The notes under the pieces: model-generated
The model's input: the letters and a program-made list of their open reading frames with translations, nothing else
The model's database searches: none
Told to the model about the DNA's origin: nothing
Source: Telluria beijingensis
GTDB taxonomy: Bacteria; Pseudomonadota; Gammaproteobacteria; Burkholderiales; Burkholderiaceae_D
Direction of reading: 5' to 3'
DNA: 64,000 bases
Assembly: GCF_030770395.1 (NCBI RefSeq)
Contig: NZ_CP132480.1
Location: forward strand, 2,226,714-2,290,713
Position numbers and translations under genes: made by a program
Shown: piece by piece, positions 63,794 through 64,000 of the stretch
How the letters are laid out: every line of letters begins with the position of its first letter
Position numbering within the stretch: the first letter of the stretch is position 1

Positions 63794-64000
63794 TTACTGC
63801 GCGGTCTGCAACTGCTCTGCCGTCAGCAGGAACACCGCATCGTCGCCGATGCTGGTGGTCAGCCAGGTCAGGCCCAGGTGGCCGAAGGCCGCTTCGGCGT
63901 ATTCGCGCTCGTTGCCGATCTCGACCACCAGGATGCCGTCCGGCGTCAGGCGCTCGGCGGCGCCGGCGATGATCTTGCGCACCAGGTCCATGCCGTCCTC
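63794..64000 (-). CDS. prmB: Ribosomal protein L3 glutamine methyltransferase PrmB, C-terminal end
   Basis: The last 68 codons of a gene that continues beyond the window. DGMDLVRKIIAGAAERLTPDGILVVEIGNE, FGHLGLTWLTTSIGDDAVFLLT match the C-terminus of PrmB, the SAM-dependent enzyme that methylates Gln150 of ribosomal protein L3. The catalytic NPPY motif is upstream and not visible, so HemK/PrmC cannot be strictly excluded, but the WLTTS.GDD.VFLLT ending is specific to PrmB. Confidence 0.85.
   Translation of the reverse strand, partial: EDGMDLVRKIIAGAAERLTPDGILVVEIGNEREYAEAAFGHLGLTWLTTSIGDDAVFLLTAEQLQTAQ

Overview
The window looks like a chromosomal stretch of a high-GC Gram-negative betaproteobacterium. 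The mix of an MdtABC-type RND system, many TonB-dependent receptors, GGDEF/EAL and HDOD signalling proteins, an EnvZ/OmpR pair and PrmB/YheS housekeeping genes resembles Oxalobacteraceae such as Massilia. The genus is an inference from gene content and style, not from a marker gene. No rRNA, tRNA, CRISPR array, prophage or insertion sequence was seen.

Layout. 1-5018: the C-terminal part of a NYN/LOTUS protein, a small secreted protein, a sodium:solute symporter and the periplasmic protease SppA, closed by a clear intrinsic terminator. 5268-14548: a complete RND efflux operon (adaptor, two inner-membrane pumps, outer-membrane lipoprotein). 14601-17728: an HDOD signalling protein with an EcsC-family protein, then a convergent diguanylate cyclase. 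17888-21277: an S46 dipeptidyl-peptidase of probable DPP11 type and a PnuC/NadR-kinase pair for nicotinamide riboside salvage. 21281-26932: a HemS-like heme protein carrying a signal peptide downstream of a textbook Fur box, a second HDOD paralogue, an unknown secreted protein, and a TonB-dependent receptor preceded by a TPP riboswitch. 27006-36215: a DUF535 protein, a glutathione S-transferase, an MFS/DkgB operon with a divergent LysR regulator, another TonB receptor, and a DUF3592 gene overlapping a fluoroacetate-dehalogenase-like hydrolase.

36327-46180: a QseBC-like two-component system divergent from a starch/maltodextrin operon (TonB receptor, GH13 amylase, GH97 alpha-glucosidase), followed by a fosmidomycin-resistance-type MFS pump. 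46187-51709: an SdpR/SdpI pair, a small conserved protein, a FeeM-like N-acyl amino acid synthase and a large membrane GGDEF-EAL protein. 52249-56069: a YheO/DauR-type regulator, D-lactate dehydrogenase, two tandem related membrane proteins of unknown function and a threo-3-hydroxyaspartate/serine dehydratase. The regulator gene and the dehydratase gene share a 16-bp operator-like motif. 56110-64000: EnvZ/OmpR, a small charged secreted protein, a FapA (DUF342) protein, a CheW-like protein, the ABC-F ATPase YheS and the C-terminus of PrmB.

A dispersed palindromic repeat (core CGTCGTTCCCGC...GCGGGAACCCAAGT) occurs four times between genes, once as a half copy. One copy carries compensating base changes in its stem. 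The most noteworthy points are the TPP riboswitch in front of a receptor that would otherwise be annotated as a siderophore receptor, the exported HemS homologue under probable Fur control, and the shared operator candidate of the YheO-like regulator.
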